Origin: Marvania coccoides
Lineage: Eukaryota; Chlorophyta; Trebouxiophyceae; Chlorellales; Chlorellaceae
Direction: 5' to 3'
DNA: 64,000 nt
Assembly: GCA_963854735.1 (NCBI GenBank)
Contig: OY978101.1
Location: 124,001 to 188,000, forward strand
Of the stretch, positions 30,730 to 41,101 are shown one piece after another (the stretch's first letter is position 1; every line of letters begins with the position of its first letter). Both the position numbers and the translations under genes were made by a program. Below the pieces are notes generated by a model. It saw only the letters and a list, made by a program, of their open reading frames with translations, did not search any database and was not told the origin of the DNA.

Positions 30730-31387
30730 GCACCTCTGGGGACATCCCCAGGCTGCGGGGAACGTTTTGGCAAAGTTTGAACTCAAGATGTTCAATGTTG
30801 CAGATGTTCGGCAAATACTCGGCGCTGCAGCCTTCCCGCTCTTCCCAATACATTTATTATGGTGTGAATGATCAATGGCAATGCAGCGCTGTTGAAAACG
30901 GCGTGTTCAAAGCCCATTTGGAGCGATTTTCGACGCCCGGAAATTCTTGGGCACTTTCTTCCCAGTAGGTCACTGCCACCCCACAGGGCGATTTCCAGTG
31001 GCTATGCCCACTGAACTTAGTGCGCACCACATATATGTTAACGCGTGTACGAGACGCATGCCGGTTAATCTCAAGCATAAAACAAGCGTGCCGAACTAAT
31101 CACAATCCTCGATGTCGATGTTTGTCTTTATTGTCGGCCATAAATGGCCCTCATAATTGCGCACAAAATTCACATATTGCTGATTTTATTTGATTCTGCT
31201 TCCCGCTTTCCTTGGCTTCGCCCATAAGTTTACTCTCAAAGTTTGTTTTGAAATCGTCATCGCGACTGCAGCTTGAAGGCAGCAAATTGATGCGTAGTTC
31301 ACACTTTAAAACAACGTCTTGTTCAGTGTAGCTGAACAGCGTAACTAAACGAAACAATGTTTAGTGTTTTTTTCATACGCGTTACGG
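30730..31387. other. Intergenic spacer
   Basis: Holds a perfect 7-bp-stem hairpin at 30736-30751 (CTGGGGA-CA-TCCCCAG). No exon is supported. Confidence 0.5.
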
Positions 31388-31565
31388 TCTCTAGAGTTTG
31401 AGTTTCTGGTTGTGCCATTTGGCCTCACTAACGCTCCCGCAACGTTCATGAGGTTGATGAATGCAGTTTTAAAGGATTTGATCGATGATTGTGTCCTGGT
31501 TTAGATGACATTCTAATCTTTTCCAAACTGATGTTGAACACGCCGCACACCTTGAGAAACTCAGT
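31388..31565 (+). mobile_element. Ty3/gypsy reverse-transcriptase relic
   Basis: Reads [20 protein letters not shown], then [12 protein letters not shown], then after a frame break LDDILIFSK and a trace of the following helix. This is the palm region of Ty3/gypsy RT with the catalytic YLDD damaged by the break. Nothing else of the element (LTRs, integrase, protease) is seen. It is old and not functional. Confidence 0.85.
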
Positions 31566-31616
31566 TTTCTACATATTCCGCGCGCTGGTCCCGCGCTGCA
31601 AGCGCGGAGGACTGCG

Positions 31617-32990
31617 ATGCTTTCGAAGACGAAGCTGGAAGATAAACTTTAGGAGCTCCTGCGGCTCTACGGCGATCGGCTGCCGGCCGACTCCGCAGAG
31701 GCTGCCGCTGAGAAGGAGGAGTCGCAGGCGGCCTGGCAGGAGCGACTGGAGCAGCTTGCTACTGGTGGTGCAGCGGCAAAAAGTAAGAAAGCTGCTGGGA
31801 AGCCTACACAGCGCCCCCGCAGTGCAGGCGCCCACGCTCCGGACGAGGTAGAGGAAGAGGAGGAGGATGGGGACATTAGGATGGCATGCATGGTGACAGC
31901 GCAAGGCAAGTCGAACAGGGTGCGCAGGCTGCCAAAAAACGCTTAAACTGTATATTTCTACACTTAATATTGATATACCTTTGCAAAATAAGCACTTTTA
32001 TTTTATTTATTTTTCATTTGTACTTGGGATTAGTTAATACTGCATCCTGCATATTTTGGTTAAGCACCAAGGATCTGCACTTTCAAACCCATCTGTATTA
32101 ACGTGTACCACTGCAAAATACTTTGCTTCATGTCCTCGAAAACTACCGGCTGACGGAGAGACCCAGTCGTATGTTAACAGCCCAATAAAGTATGAGGCCG
32201 CCTTCTGGCATTTTATAAAGCAAGAGTGAAACCAAAATAGCCCATAGAAGCCATGTCCTGCATCCATTGCCCCTCTTATAGACATTTTTCAGTTCTCCGT
32301 CGGGACGAGAGAAAGAAACTTATAGGGGCCAATTGCTCAGCAGCCAACCCCCCTCGACGAATTTAATGTGGTTAAACATAATTATTGTGTCCTTGAATGC
32401 GCCTAGAATCATGGTATGGACAAATTAAATGATTTTCTTGCCAGCTTTTTATTTATCATATGACAACTTTTATCTCATAACATTCAACTTTCGTTGCATT
32501 TAAATGAAGGTGGGGCTGAGGACGAAGTGGCGGAGGAGAGCAACGGTGTTGAGGCGGGGCCTTCAGCTACGTCTCCAGGACGGGCTGGCCCTAGCAATGC
32601 TCCGGCCGGAGCGAACCGGGCACACACCGCCGCTGCTGAGGAGGATACCTTCCTCTCTGGCCTTAACGCACAGCTCGGTGCCATCCGCCATATGGTCAGT
32701 TACTTTGTTACATTTTTTCATTCGCAATGCCGTCATTATTATCTAGTTTTGCTCAATACTTCTAATTTTTCTTGCAGTCCGCCGTCCGGACCGCTGAGAA
32801 GAAGGCGAAGGAGGTGACGAAGAGGGCGGCGGTGGCAGCGAAGAGGAAGAGGGACTTTGCTGCCGACACTGCAGCCCCCGCAGCCAAGAAGATCGGCCGC
32901 AATCCCAGGCGGGGCGGGGGGTGGGGGTGGGGGGGTCGGGACGCCACCGTCGACGCTGGGGAACCCCAAGGCGCGAGTGCATCGTCTTGA
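31617..32990 (+). pseudogene. Nuclear-type hypothetical gene with in-frame TAG, possibly broken
   Basis: Three segments join in frame: 31617-31905, 32510-32694 and 32778-32990. Intron 1 would use a GC donor (GCAAGT) and intron 2 is GT-AG. The product has an N-terminal coiled coil (ELLRLYGDRLP, AAWQERLEQL), an acidic block (EVEEEEEDGDI), a Ser/Ala/Pro linker and a basic, NLS-like C-terminal stretch (KKAKEVTKRAAVAAKRKRDF). Codon 12 is TAG (31650-31652) where the coil would suit CAG. Either it is a nonsense mutation or CTTTAG is a splice acceptor of an unseen upstream exon. The 3' end coincides with the edge of the 33-kb palindrome, so the original C-terminus may be replaced. Confidence 0.5.
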
Positions 32991-33223
32991 GAAGGATTTT
33001 CACGCTGCTGCCCTCCTGCGAGCCTCACAATAATTTTTGTGTCCAACGTAAGCCCGTGTCGCAGCCCACGGCAGCCGCTCCCTCGTGCATGCACCCCCAT
33101 TTTGAGGGAGGGCTGAGATCTTTTATTTTTTTCAGTTTGCATAGAGAGCTAACGCCTCGTCGCTGCTCCTCCCTCTTTCCATCCACACTCGTTCTGCAGG
33201 TTCCGGCCCATCGCATCACGAAG

Positions 33224-33497
33224 ATGCCAACTTACCACTTCAGCTTGCTGGCGTCCAACGTGCCCAGCTCGAGTCCACTTCTGGACCAGTTGGAGGCGCT
33301 TGGACGCGGCGGCGCCTACACCCCGCCCCCCACCGACCGAGATGCCATCGTCGGCCGGGGCGCTCGCAACAAGAGCGCCTCAGACGCCCTGGTAGAAGGC
33401 GCAGCGGACAAGGCGGTGCTGCTGCTGGGCCACGTAACGCACCACCTGCGTGACCTGCAGGCCGCCGGCACCTCCCCCCATCAACTCAAGTCTGTGG
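33224..33497 (+). pseudogene. Inverted 5' fragment of the MPTYHF-type gene (left arm)
   Basis: Contains the first 91 codons (ATG 33224) and then meets the loop in antisense, so the frame continues into unrelated sequence. It is a partial duplicate of the right-hand gene. Confidence 0.75.
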
Positions 33498-33550
33498 TAT
33501 ACAGCTGTAGAAAACCCCCTCCACGCGAATTGAAAGCAGCCAAAACTCAC

Positions 33551-33916
33551 CGCCTCAAACATGCTGCACTTGGTGAGCACAGTCACGACGCCGCCCCCCA
33601 TGACCTGCGTCCACAGGTCCTGGATGGCCGCCAGCTGCCCCGCCACAGACTTGAGTTGATGGGGGGAGGTGCCGGCGGCCTGCAGGTCACGCAGGTGGTG
33701 CGTTACGTGGCCCAGCAGCAGCACCGCCTTGTCCGCTGCGCCTTCTACCAGGGCGTCTGAGGCGCTCTTGTTGCGAGCGCCCCGGCCGACGATGGCATCT
33801 CGGTCGGTGGGGGGCGGGGTGTAGGCGCCGCCGCGTCCAAGCGCCTCCAACTGGTCCAGAAGTGGACTCGAGCTGGGCACGTTGGACGCCAGCAAGCTGA
33901 AGTGGTAAGTTGGCAT
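33551..33916 (-). CDS. Hypothetical MPTYHF-type protein, first coding exon; rest missing
   Basis: ATG 33916 opens 122 codons ending at a good donor (GTGAGT from 33550). The first 91 lie in the right arm and the last about 31 (AGQLAAIQDLWTQVMGGG through TKCSMFEA) in the loop, so this is the parental copy. Features: a Ser/Pro-rich start, SPLLDQLEALGRGGAY, ARNKSASDALVEGAADKAVL and a His/Leu-rich amphipathic helix. A leader intron may precede the ATG (donor GTAAGC, acceptor TGCAG). Any following exon has been displaced by the inverted left arm. The family is unknown. A diverged relative lies at 53.8-54.2 kb. Confidence 0.45.
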
Positions 33917-34289
33917 CTTCGTGATGCGATGGGCCGGAACCTGCAGAACGAGTGTGGATGGAAAGAGGGAGGAGCAGCGACGAGGCGTTAGCTCTCTATG
34001 CAAACTGAAAAAAATAAAAGATCTCAGCCCTCCCTCAAAATGGGGGTGCATGCACGAGGGAGCGGCTGCCGTGGGCTGCGACGCGGGCTTACGTTGGACA
34101 CAAAAATTATTGTGAGGCTCGCAGGAGGGCAGCAGCGTGAAAATCCTTCCCAAGACGCTGATAAAAAAAAAGCTGGCAAGAAAATCATTGGATTTGTCCA
34201 TGGGGAAGGAAATGACAATGGAATGGGGGAAAAGTGCCATAAAGATTGGCGTTTGTCAAGCGCACATAATGCATCGAGCCCTCCCGCGC

Positions 34290-34498
34290 TGAGGACTGGG
34301 CACGGCACGCCCAGGAGCGGGCTTGAGAAACAACAAAGGCGGCGGCGCCGACCTGGCCGCGGACATGAAGAGAAAGTGGGGGAAGCAGCAAGGCGCAGCC
34401 ACGGCGCTGGAGGGGCGCTCTGGGGATATGTACGTGGCGGCGCGGAGCAGCGCACATAGTAGGAGAGCGGAGCGGCGGCTGCCATATGTGGAGTGGTG
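34290..34498 (+). pseudogene. Tail fragment of the 18.9/25.7-kb hypothetical family
   Basis: Plus-strand frame ADLAADMKRKWGKQQGAATA, then LEGRSGDMYVAARSSAHSRR, ending YVEW and TGA. It is a clear relative of the tail of the palindromic hypothetical genes (KWGRQHGAAKALEGRSGELY ... YTQW) and shows where that family normally stops. The upstream part is missing. Confidence 0.75.
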
Positions 34499-35775
34499 AG
34501 CAGAGAAACACCGGACCCCTTTGGCGACGGGCACCGAGCCGGGGTGGGAGGCGGAGCAGCTGTCCGCAGTAGGGGGGTACGGCACTTTCAACCTAGTTCT
34601 TAAATCAACTGCATTATAAATTGAATGCGGCGAATGAAATTTCCTTTGCCCTTGTGACATTCCTCAGTGCCCGACACGCCGCTCGGTCTGAGCTGTGCTG
34701 CTCTCATCTTTGATAAGTGGTTGCTGGCAATTTAGAGACTTGTGTGCATTTCTAAGCTTGCCATGCCAAATTTCCGTTCATTATACATCCCAGCGGATGG
34801 AAGGGGGTACCCGCCTTACTGTGGCGGGAAGTGGCACGTCGCCTTGCAGGTCTTTATAAGAGCACCTTCTGTAGGAGACGTAACAACCAGATGTAAACCC
34901 ATTAAACCCATTAAACCCATGGCCTGATTGGTGCTGGCAATAAGACTGAGCCGCAGTTTTTTTCCCGTGTATTTGAACCTTCTCTTTATCCCAGTGATTT
35001 ATTGCCGAGGCAAGTATTTATGGGAGAATAGAGGGTCAATATCATTGCAGTTAAGAACGAATTAGAAAGGAATACCCAAATTTCCTGAAAGGAATGCCAG
35101 CGCTGCTCAAGAGATTTGTGGCGGGGGGGGGGGGGTGTAGCAGCACCAGCTGCTCCTCTTTGTTTATATACAATACAGTGATTAATGACACCTTTCTATG
35201 GCTCTAATTCTGTATTTTGCATTCCTTTTGTCTTGTCATCTTATTCTCTCTTTCTATTTTCATGCATTCAAGACCACTCCCCAAAACTTAACAGGGGGGC
35301 TTATTAAATATAATATAACGTCTTGCTGTAAATCCTATCGCTTTAGCAAGCAGAGCTGGGCACTCAAGTAGAGCTGGGCTCCTTTTCTTTTTCTTTTGTT
35401 GTCGAAGGTCCGGTCAGCCTTTTGCGACGCCTACAGGGGGGGCCAGGACGCTGGCAATTCACAGCAGCAGTCCAACCCAAAACCGTACATTCAGCGAGCA
35501 TACAACGCTAGAAAATAGCCAGGTGCTCGGGACTGTTGTGTACCTTCAGCGCTGGTTGGAATTAAAAACACATGCCCATGAAATGCCACGGAACAGGCGC
35601 CTGCTGCTGGCGTCCTCCCTTGGGGACTCTTTGGTTAAAAAAAAAAAAAAAAAAGAGCTTAGTTATCCTCGGAATATACTGGGCATATGAAAGGGGGGAA
35701 AATGCCTACCTAACCTTCACAGACAACAAACAAATTAAAATAAAAAATAAAATGAAGGCGAGAAAATCGTACTAT
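34499..35775. other. Intergenic spacer
   Basis: AT-rich, with a 12-G run near 35,127. It holds dispersed-repeat copy B near its end. No exon is supported. Confidence 0.55.
35588..35692 (+). repeat. Dispersed short repeat, copy B
   Basis: Same ordered block as copy A (GGAACAGGC, TGCTGGCGTCCTCCC, GGGGACTCTTTGGTT, GAGCTTAGTTATCCTCGG, GGGCATATGA), with an added run of 18 A residues in the middle. Confidence 0.75.
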
Positions 35776-37993
35776 TCAAGCGGCTTCCACTCCTTCCTCT
35801 CCGCCGCTCATTTCAAGTTTGAGGTCCGCCGCCACCATCTTTGAGCAAATGGGGTGGTACCTGTCTCTGCACGCCTTAAAAGTCTTTAGAGCGTGCTCTT
35901 TGCCCCCCGGCAGCTTTGCCGACGAGTGCATTGCGCGGAACAGTGGCCGCACAAACTTCATGCGCCCCTGCTCGCCCAGAAACGCCTCCGCTGCCGGCAC
36001 CACACTCGCATCGCCGGCCTTCAAGCACAGCAAGTACCAGGCGCACCGAATCTCCGCGTTCCTTGACGATTCTAGTGTGGGGTAGGCCTTGGCCATGGCG
36101 CGCGTGGTGCGGGGGTGCGCTGGCGTCAACGAGCGCAGTTCCCCCAGCCGGTCCAAAAACGCGACGATTTGGGTGGAAGACCAGCCTGCCATGTCATCAG
36201 GCCCCGCGCCAGGGGGGCCCTCGCTGCCGAGTCCCATCACATCGCCTGCAAAAAAGCAAATAACTCAAGTTGATAGAAGAGAGAGGGTATTATTTTCATT
36301 GAAAACTGCGTTATAGGGAATTGCAATGGCTCACAGGTGTGCCACTTGGCCGCCAACCCAAACGCCGCCTCTGCCAGCGTCTCGTCGTAGGCCATCTCCA
36401 CGGGGGGCATGCCAGGGCGGTGCAGCCACGCCTCCCAGTCAACCTCCTCCACAGCCCCAACCCCGCGCTCTCTAAAGTACCCCATGAAGTAGGCCTTGAA
36501 GTCCTCAGACGTGAGGGGCGTCGCTGCAAAGTGGTCGACGTAGGAGCGAAAAAATGGCAGAAAGCGGTCGGTGCCGCCCACCAGGCGCTCCAAGTAGGCC
36601 CAGAACGCAAAGCCTTTCTCGTAAGGAATGGAGCTGAAGGCGTCGTCGGGGTCCACGCCTGCTGAGAGGTCTGGAATGAGGCAGGTGTAGGGGTGGTCGC
36701 CCCCCCAATTGGCCACCGATTTTTTGAGCGTGATCCACCCCAGGGAGGCGGAGAACTGGAAAGAGGCCTCGCCCTCCAGCACTGCGCCGATGCGGCGCTC
36801 CAGCCATACCGTGGGCCCCTCGTTCAGCCAAAACTCAGACCACCGAGCGTTGCTGACCTGGGAGTGACGATGGCAGGGGACAGAGAAGAACGTGAGAAGC
36901 GAGAAAAGAAAGCGAGAAGGGCACAGCGAGAAAAGAAAGTGAGAAGAGTACATCGAGAAACATGAATAGCGAAAGCCCGAATACACCAGCATCAAATTCA
37001 AAGTGGAAGTACAAGCACGAGCACCGCACTGCTGAGTGGCACCACTGCATACACTCCTCTCACCAAGTTTCCCGTCCATGAGTGCGCAATCTCGTGGGCA
37101 ACCACATTGGCGAGGGAGCGGTCGCCTGCCAGCAGCGTGGGGGTCACAAACGTCAGGCACACGTTCTCCATGCCGCCATAGGGAAACGAAGGCGGCAGCA
37201 GCAGAAGGTCGTACCGGCCCCAGCGATAAGGCCCGGCCAGCGAGGCGGCAGCGTCCAAGAACTTTGGCGTGTCCACAAACTCGTTGGCGGCCGCCTCCAC
37301 GGTCGCAGGCTCGCTCCACACCCGCGAAATGGGCGAGAGGTCTCTGCTGACGAGGTCTCCCACTGCCAGCGCAAGCAGGTAGGAGGAGATGGGCAGCGGC
37401 TGGCAGAACCGAAAAACTTTGCAGCCTGGGCGCCCAGGGGGCAGGTGCGCCAAGTCCCCTGCGGCATCGTCTTCCTGCAGCGCGCTCATGAGGGCCACCA
37501 GCGGCTCAGCCACCCTCACAGCGGCTGTGTAGGTGAATTTGGCGCCAGGGGTGTCTTGGCAGGGGACCAGCGAGCGGGCGTGGATGGCCTGGCACTGGGT
37601 GAACAGAAAAGGGTGCGTCCCGCCTGCAGTCTGCTCGGGAGCCAGCCACTGCACAGCAGCAGCGCTGGGGGAAGTGGTCCACAGCATTTCCACAGCGACG
37701 GCAGACCCCACTGGGAGGCCTGCTGGCAGGGGAATGGAGACGGCGGAGCCCAAGGCGGGGGAGGATTTGCCCTCCGAGAGGGTGACTGAGCTGCCGTTGA
37801 CGGAGACCGAGTCGACTTTGAGGGCGGCGGCGTCGAGGAGGAGCTCCGCAGCGCCCTCCTGCTGGATGCGCACGGTGTGCTTGCCCCACCACCGCAGCGA
37901 CTTTGTGGCAAAGTCCACGTCCACCTCAAAGTCGCTGTGCGTCACTCGCGCGACATCAGGGTTTGAAAATGACGAGGGATCACAGGAAGACAT
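35776..37993 (-). CDS. Leukotriene-A4-hydrolase-type M1 aminopeptidase
   Basis: Three exons (37993-37064, 36857-36335, 36245-35776) give 640 residues, close to the 610 of animal LTA4H. The M1 zinc site is intact: HEIAH (residues 300-304) and the third ligand Glu in LNEG (E323). The family GGMEN substrate-binding motif and the SFPYGG and TPTLLAGD blocks precede it. The C-terminal ARM-like helical domain (exon 3) ends with EQGRMKFVRPLFRAM, as in LTA4H. Plant and algal members act as aminopeptidases; leukotriene synthesis should not be assumed. The frame is open upstream to ATG 38188. That would add a 65-residue Ser/Arg-rich extension that could be a transit peptide; ATG 37993 matches the usual family start. 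Introns are GT-AG. Confidence 0.93.
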
Positions 37994-38188
37994 TGTGTCC
38001 ACTGCGGCAGCGGCGGAGACGGCGCTGACCAGTGATCTTGACTTTGTAGTTGCTTTGGGTAGATTTGAGTATGGATTTGAGTGGTAAACAGATCGGAGTG
38101 GGCTTGCAGGAGCTTGATCACGAATAATGTTGGCAATGCGAAGAGGGCACCCGATACCCGTTAATTGTCTAAACTGCAATGAAATCAT

Positions 38189-38473
38189 TAAAAAGATTTA
38201 TGGCAGAGTGAAAGGGGACAGAAAGACGCGAAAATAGGTATTTGCATTTTTCAACATGTTTTTTTAATTATTTGCAAGGCCACTCTAAATGAGTTCCTTA
38301 ATGATTAAAAAATTCTAAATAATTGCGTTGACGCCATCTTTGCGTTTCAACGTAGCTGAAGAAATCCCAAGAGTGTGATTATTTAGACTTGTTTCCTCCG
38401 GAAATTAATCTGCCTTGTTTTTTTTAACCTCCGTCTCTTCTACCGTTCACCGCCAGCCATAAGTTGCCAAGTC
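38189..38473. promoter_or_regulatory. Divergent intergenic region
   Basis: About 285 bp of AT-rich DNA between the divergently transcribed aminopeptidase and ankyrin genes, so both promoters should lie here. No specific element was recognised. Confidence 0.4.
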
Positions 38474-39682
38474 ATGTTTGCTCTTCGCAACGCTGCGGCT
38501 GCTGGAGACCTGGCGGAGGTGGAGCGCCTGCTCCCTTCCTGCAGCGCCGATGACTTGGAAGTTGGACTAGGAGAGAATGACGGCACCGCCCTCATTGCTG
38601 CGGCCGCTGCCGGCCATGCTGAAATCTTGGAGCTGCTGCTGGAAGCCGGCGCTATAAAAGACGCTATCAATTCCAGCGCAGAAACAGCGTTGCACATTGC
38701 TGCTGCCGCTGGGCATGCAAACGCTGTGGCAGTGCTGATTGCTGCAGGGGCCGACGTTGAAGCGGAGGATGAATTTTCGAAAACTCCGCTCATCAAAGCC
38801 TCGCGTCATGGCCACGTCGATGTAGCTGCCGTGCTCATTGATGCTGGTGCTCTCTTAAATCACGAAGATCAGAATGAGGGCTTCAGCGCTGTCGCCTATG
38901 CAGCAGTCCAAGGGAACACTGACGTGGTGGAGCTTCTCTTCGATGCAGGGGCAGACGATCTCGGCCTGCTGCACAGGGCTGCTGAGGAAGACGACACCGA
39001 CACGGTAGCCTTTGTCCTCGACACCACTGAGTTTGACGTCAACGCGACGTACATTGATGGTGCTGCAGCGTTGCATATTTGCGTTCTTAATGACAACGTG
39101 GAAGCAGCGATATTTCTGATAGAACGCGGAGCAAATGTGGATTCTACAGATTCGCAGGAAGGCGGGGCTCCGCTCAATTGGGCTGCCGGGACTAGCCCTT
39201 TACGCATGGTATCGGCGCTTATAGATGCTGGTGCCAACATTAACATGCTCGATGGAGATGCAAGGACGCCTTTATTCATGGCAGCGAAGTTTACGGATCC
39301 TAACGTTTTTTTCCATCCTCCATATGGCGGCCAGCCCACACCGGACACTATTGATTCACAAAATGCCATAATTGCTGATCAAATGGCCGTCGTGGAGTAC
39401 TTGGTCGCCGCTGGGGCTGAGCTCCCCGATGATTTTGTCAACCACCCTGTTTCGCCTCCAGCTGCCTTTAACCTGGTCAAAGCTGGATATCGAAATTTTG
39501 CAAAGCTCCCGCCGGGCTTTCCTGGGCTGGAGGGAACGATGCTGGCGGTTTACAAAAGCACGCCACAGTTGATGGCGCAGTTTGTTGCGCTGCTTGAAGA
39601 CGGTGCAAAACTGAGGTCCGCACCATGCTGCGCTGTCTGCACCGCCGCCTGCGGTGGGTGGAGGAGGAGCACCGCATGCTGA
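38474..39682 (+). CDS. Ankyrin-repeat protein, C-terminus frameshifted
   Basis: 402 residues in one exon. At least eight ankyrin repeats are visible from residue 1, with the usual TALxxAAxxGHxxxVxxLLxxGA pattern (for example AGHAEILELLLEAGA and ASRHGHVDVAAVLIDAGA). A non-repeat C-terminal region follows (VKAGYRNFAKLPPGFPG, LAVYKSTPQ). Ankyrin repeats bind proteins; the partner is unknown. After residue about 379 the frame becomes Cys-rich (SAPCCAVCTAACGGW). The next frame instead reads EVRTMLRCLHRRLRWVEEEH ... EALAGGDEF and stops at 39717-39719, and it matches the C-terminus of the 14.4-kb pseudogene. So a 1-base loss (or +2) near 39,607 has replaced the ancestral ending. It could be a real allele or a sequencing error. 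Confidence 0.85.
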   Translation: MFALRNAAAAGDLAEVERLLPSCSADDLEVGLGENDGTALIAAAAAGHAEILELLLEAGAIKDAINSSAETALHIAAAAGHANAVAVLIAAGADVEAEDEFSKTPLIKASRHGHVDVAAVLIDAGALLNHEDQNEGFSAVAYAAVQGNTDVVELLFDAGADDLGLLHRAAEEDDTDTVAFVLDTTEFDVNATYIDGAAALHICVLNDNVEAAIFLIERGANVDSTDSQEGGAPLNWAAGTSPLRMVSALIDAGANINMLDGDARTPLFMAAKFTDPNVFFHPPYGGQPTPDTIDSQNAIIADQMAVVEYLVAAGAELPDDFVNHPVSPPAAFNLVKAGYRNFAKLPPGFPGLEGTMLAVYKSTPQLMAQFVALLEDGAKLRSAPCCAVCTAACGGWRRSTAC

Positions 39683-39719
39683 TCGTGGCCGAGGCGCTTG
39701 CGGGCGGCGATGAATTCTG

Positions 39720-40518
39720 ATATACATCCCCCAAGAGCAATAAAACAAAGAAACTGTAGAAAACATTTGCTGAACGTCCATATTACCACTAGTTTATCAC
39801 ATGCTTTGCTTTGCTTTTCATAAAACGACACTAGCCTTTTACAACTTCATATTTTCAACAATTTGGTTTTTGTTCATTTCCACACTGTACCTGAGTGCAT
39901 GCAACCTGTTTTGATGTTTTTGTGCTTTTCCCCCGACCCTTTGGCGCTTTATCAATGTAAAACCCATTATACCGCGCCGTGGCTGACAGTGGACTGTCTG
40001 GCAATAACACCAGCTGCAGCAGAATGTAAATGGATAACAAACAACGCACACAATGTGGGGCCACAGAGAGTCAGCGGGGAGAGCATAAATGGCCGTGCAG
40101 CTACCAGCGATGTGCCTCTTGTCCCAGATCAATTCAGGGTACATATCCTCTATGCTGTGCAGCATTAACCCGTTTCAAAAAGACTCTGTTCTGTTTCAAT
40201 TTCTTAAGATGAATTTTGAAGAAAAAAAAAAATATTGAATGCAACCGCGCCTCATACCCGGCGACCATTATTTGGATCGCAATCTAGGCAGTGTTTTTTT
40301 ATATGTAAAATAAAATTAATAAGGAAGCCACACAGCAAACCGCTTTGAAAAGCTTCCTTCCTCATCACATTTCATTATTATTATGCGTTTTTCAAAGCGA
40401 GCATTCATTTTTCAAATCGGCATCTAAAACGCAACGCACCCCAACTGAAGATTAATCCATCGAGCAGGCCAAACAGGTCATTTTAAGGAATTTCCCAAGT
40501 ACTCCAATCAATCAAACT
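39720..40518. other. Intergenic spacer
   Basis: AT-rich. Short frames on both strands overlap each other and lack coding composition. Nothing is supported. Confidence 0.5.
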
Positions 40519-41101
40519 ATGAAGCAAACCATCCTACAGCTTGCGCGGCAAATCGTGTGTGTCAATTGGGGTATAACGCTTCGGTCTGCAGCGTCTGCGG
40601 GTCCCCTGAATGCCCCATGGGTGCTTCAGGGCGGCCGCTGGATGAGCAATGGCGGTGGCGACCTCGACGTTCAGCAGGAAATGGACAGGGTACGCTGCTT
40701 TGCGCCCGCCACTACTGCTCACTGCATGCCTCAAGCCCCCTTGACGTTTTTACTTCAGATCAACGAGATGTTTGTGGAGGCTCGAGACGAGATTCGGTAC
40801 GCTCAAGATGACGCCGGCACAACGGTGAGGCAAAAGAAAGGGAGGGGGGCGAAATGGCAATAAATTCGTCAGAGTGCATTAATAGAGTTTAATTATGCCC
40901 CCCCCCCCCCCCCCCCCCGTGCAGTATTTCAACGAAAGCTACGACGAGGCCAAGGTTTTGGTTGAGAAGGTCTTGACGGAGTTTGATGGGCTGCTGGCGA
41001 GGCTGGTGAAGGAAGACAGCGGCAAGGTGCAGCGCAGCATGGGCCTTAAAATGGAGCAGCTCAAGGCGGAGCTGAAGCTCTTGGATTCGCTGCATGATTG
41101 A
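40519..41101 (+). CDS. Small conserved helical protein, probably mitochondrial
   Basis: Three exons (40519-40689, 40759-40824, 40925-41101), all phase 0, give 137 residues. The first about 40 residues are Arg/Ala/Ser-rich without acidic residues, fitting an organelle presequence (MKQTILQLARQIVCVNWG). The mature part is a compact acidic helical domain: INEMFVEARDEI, YFNESYDEAKVLVEKVL and KVQRSMGLKMEQLKAEL. I believe this domain is conserved as a small protein in plants and algae but cannot name it with confidence. The second intron contains an unusual run of about 19 C residues just before its acceptor. Confidence 0.8.

Larger units (their letters stand above)
32983..34160. repeat. Long inverted repeat (about 515-bp arms, 145-bp loop)
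   Basis: Left arm about 32983-33497, loop 33498-33642, right arm 33643-about 34160. Compared by eye over several hundred bases, the arms differ at only a base or two. Each arm carries a non-coding leader, a GT-AG intron-like segment and the first about 90 codons of one gene (MPTYHFSLLASNVPSSS), pointing toward the loop. Confidence 0.95.
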
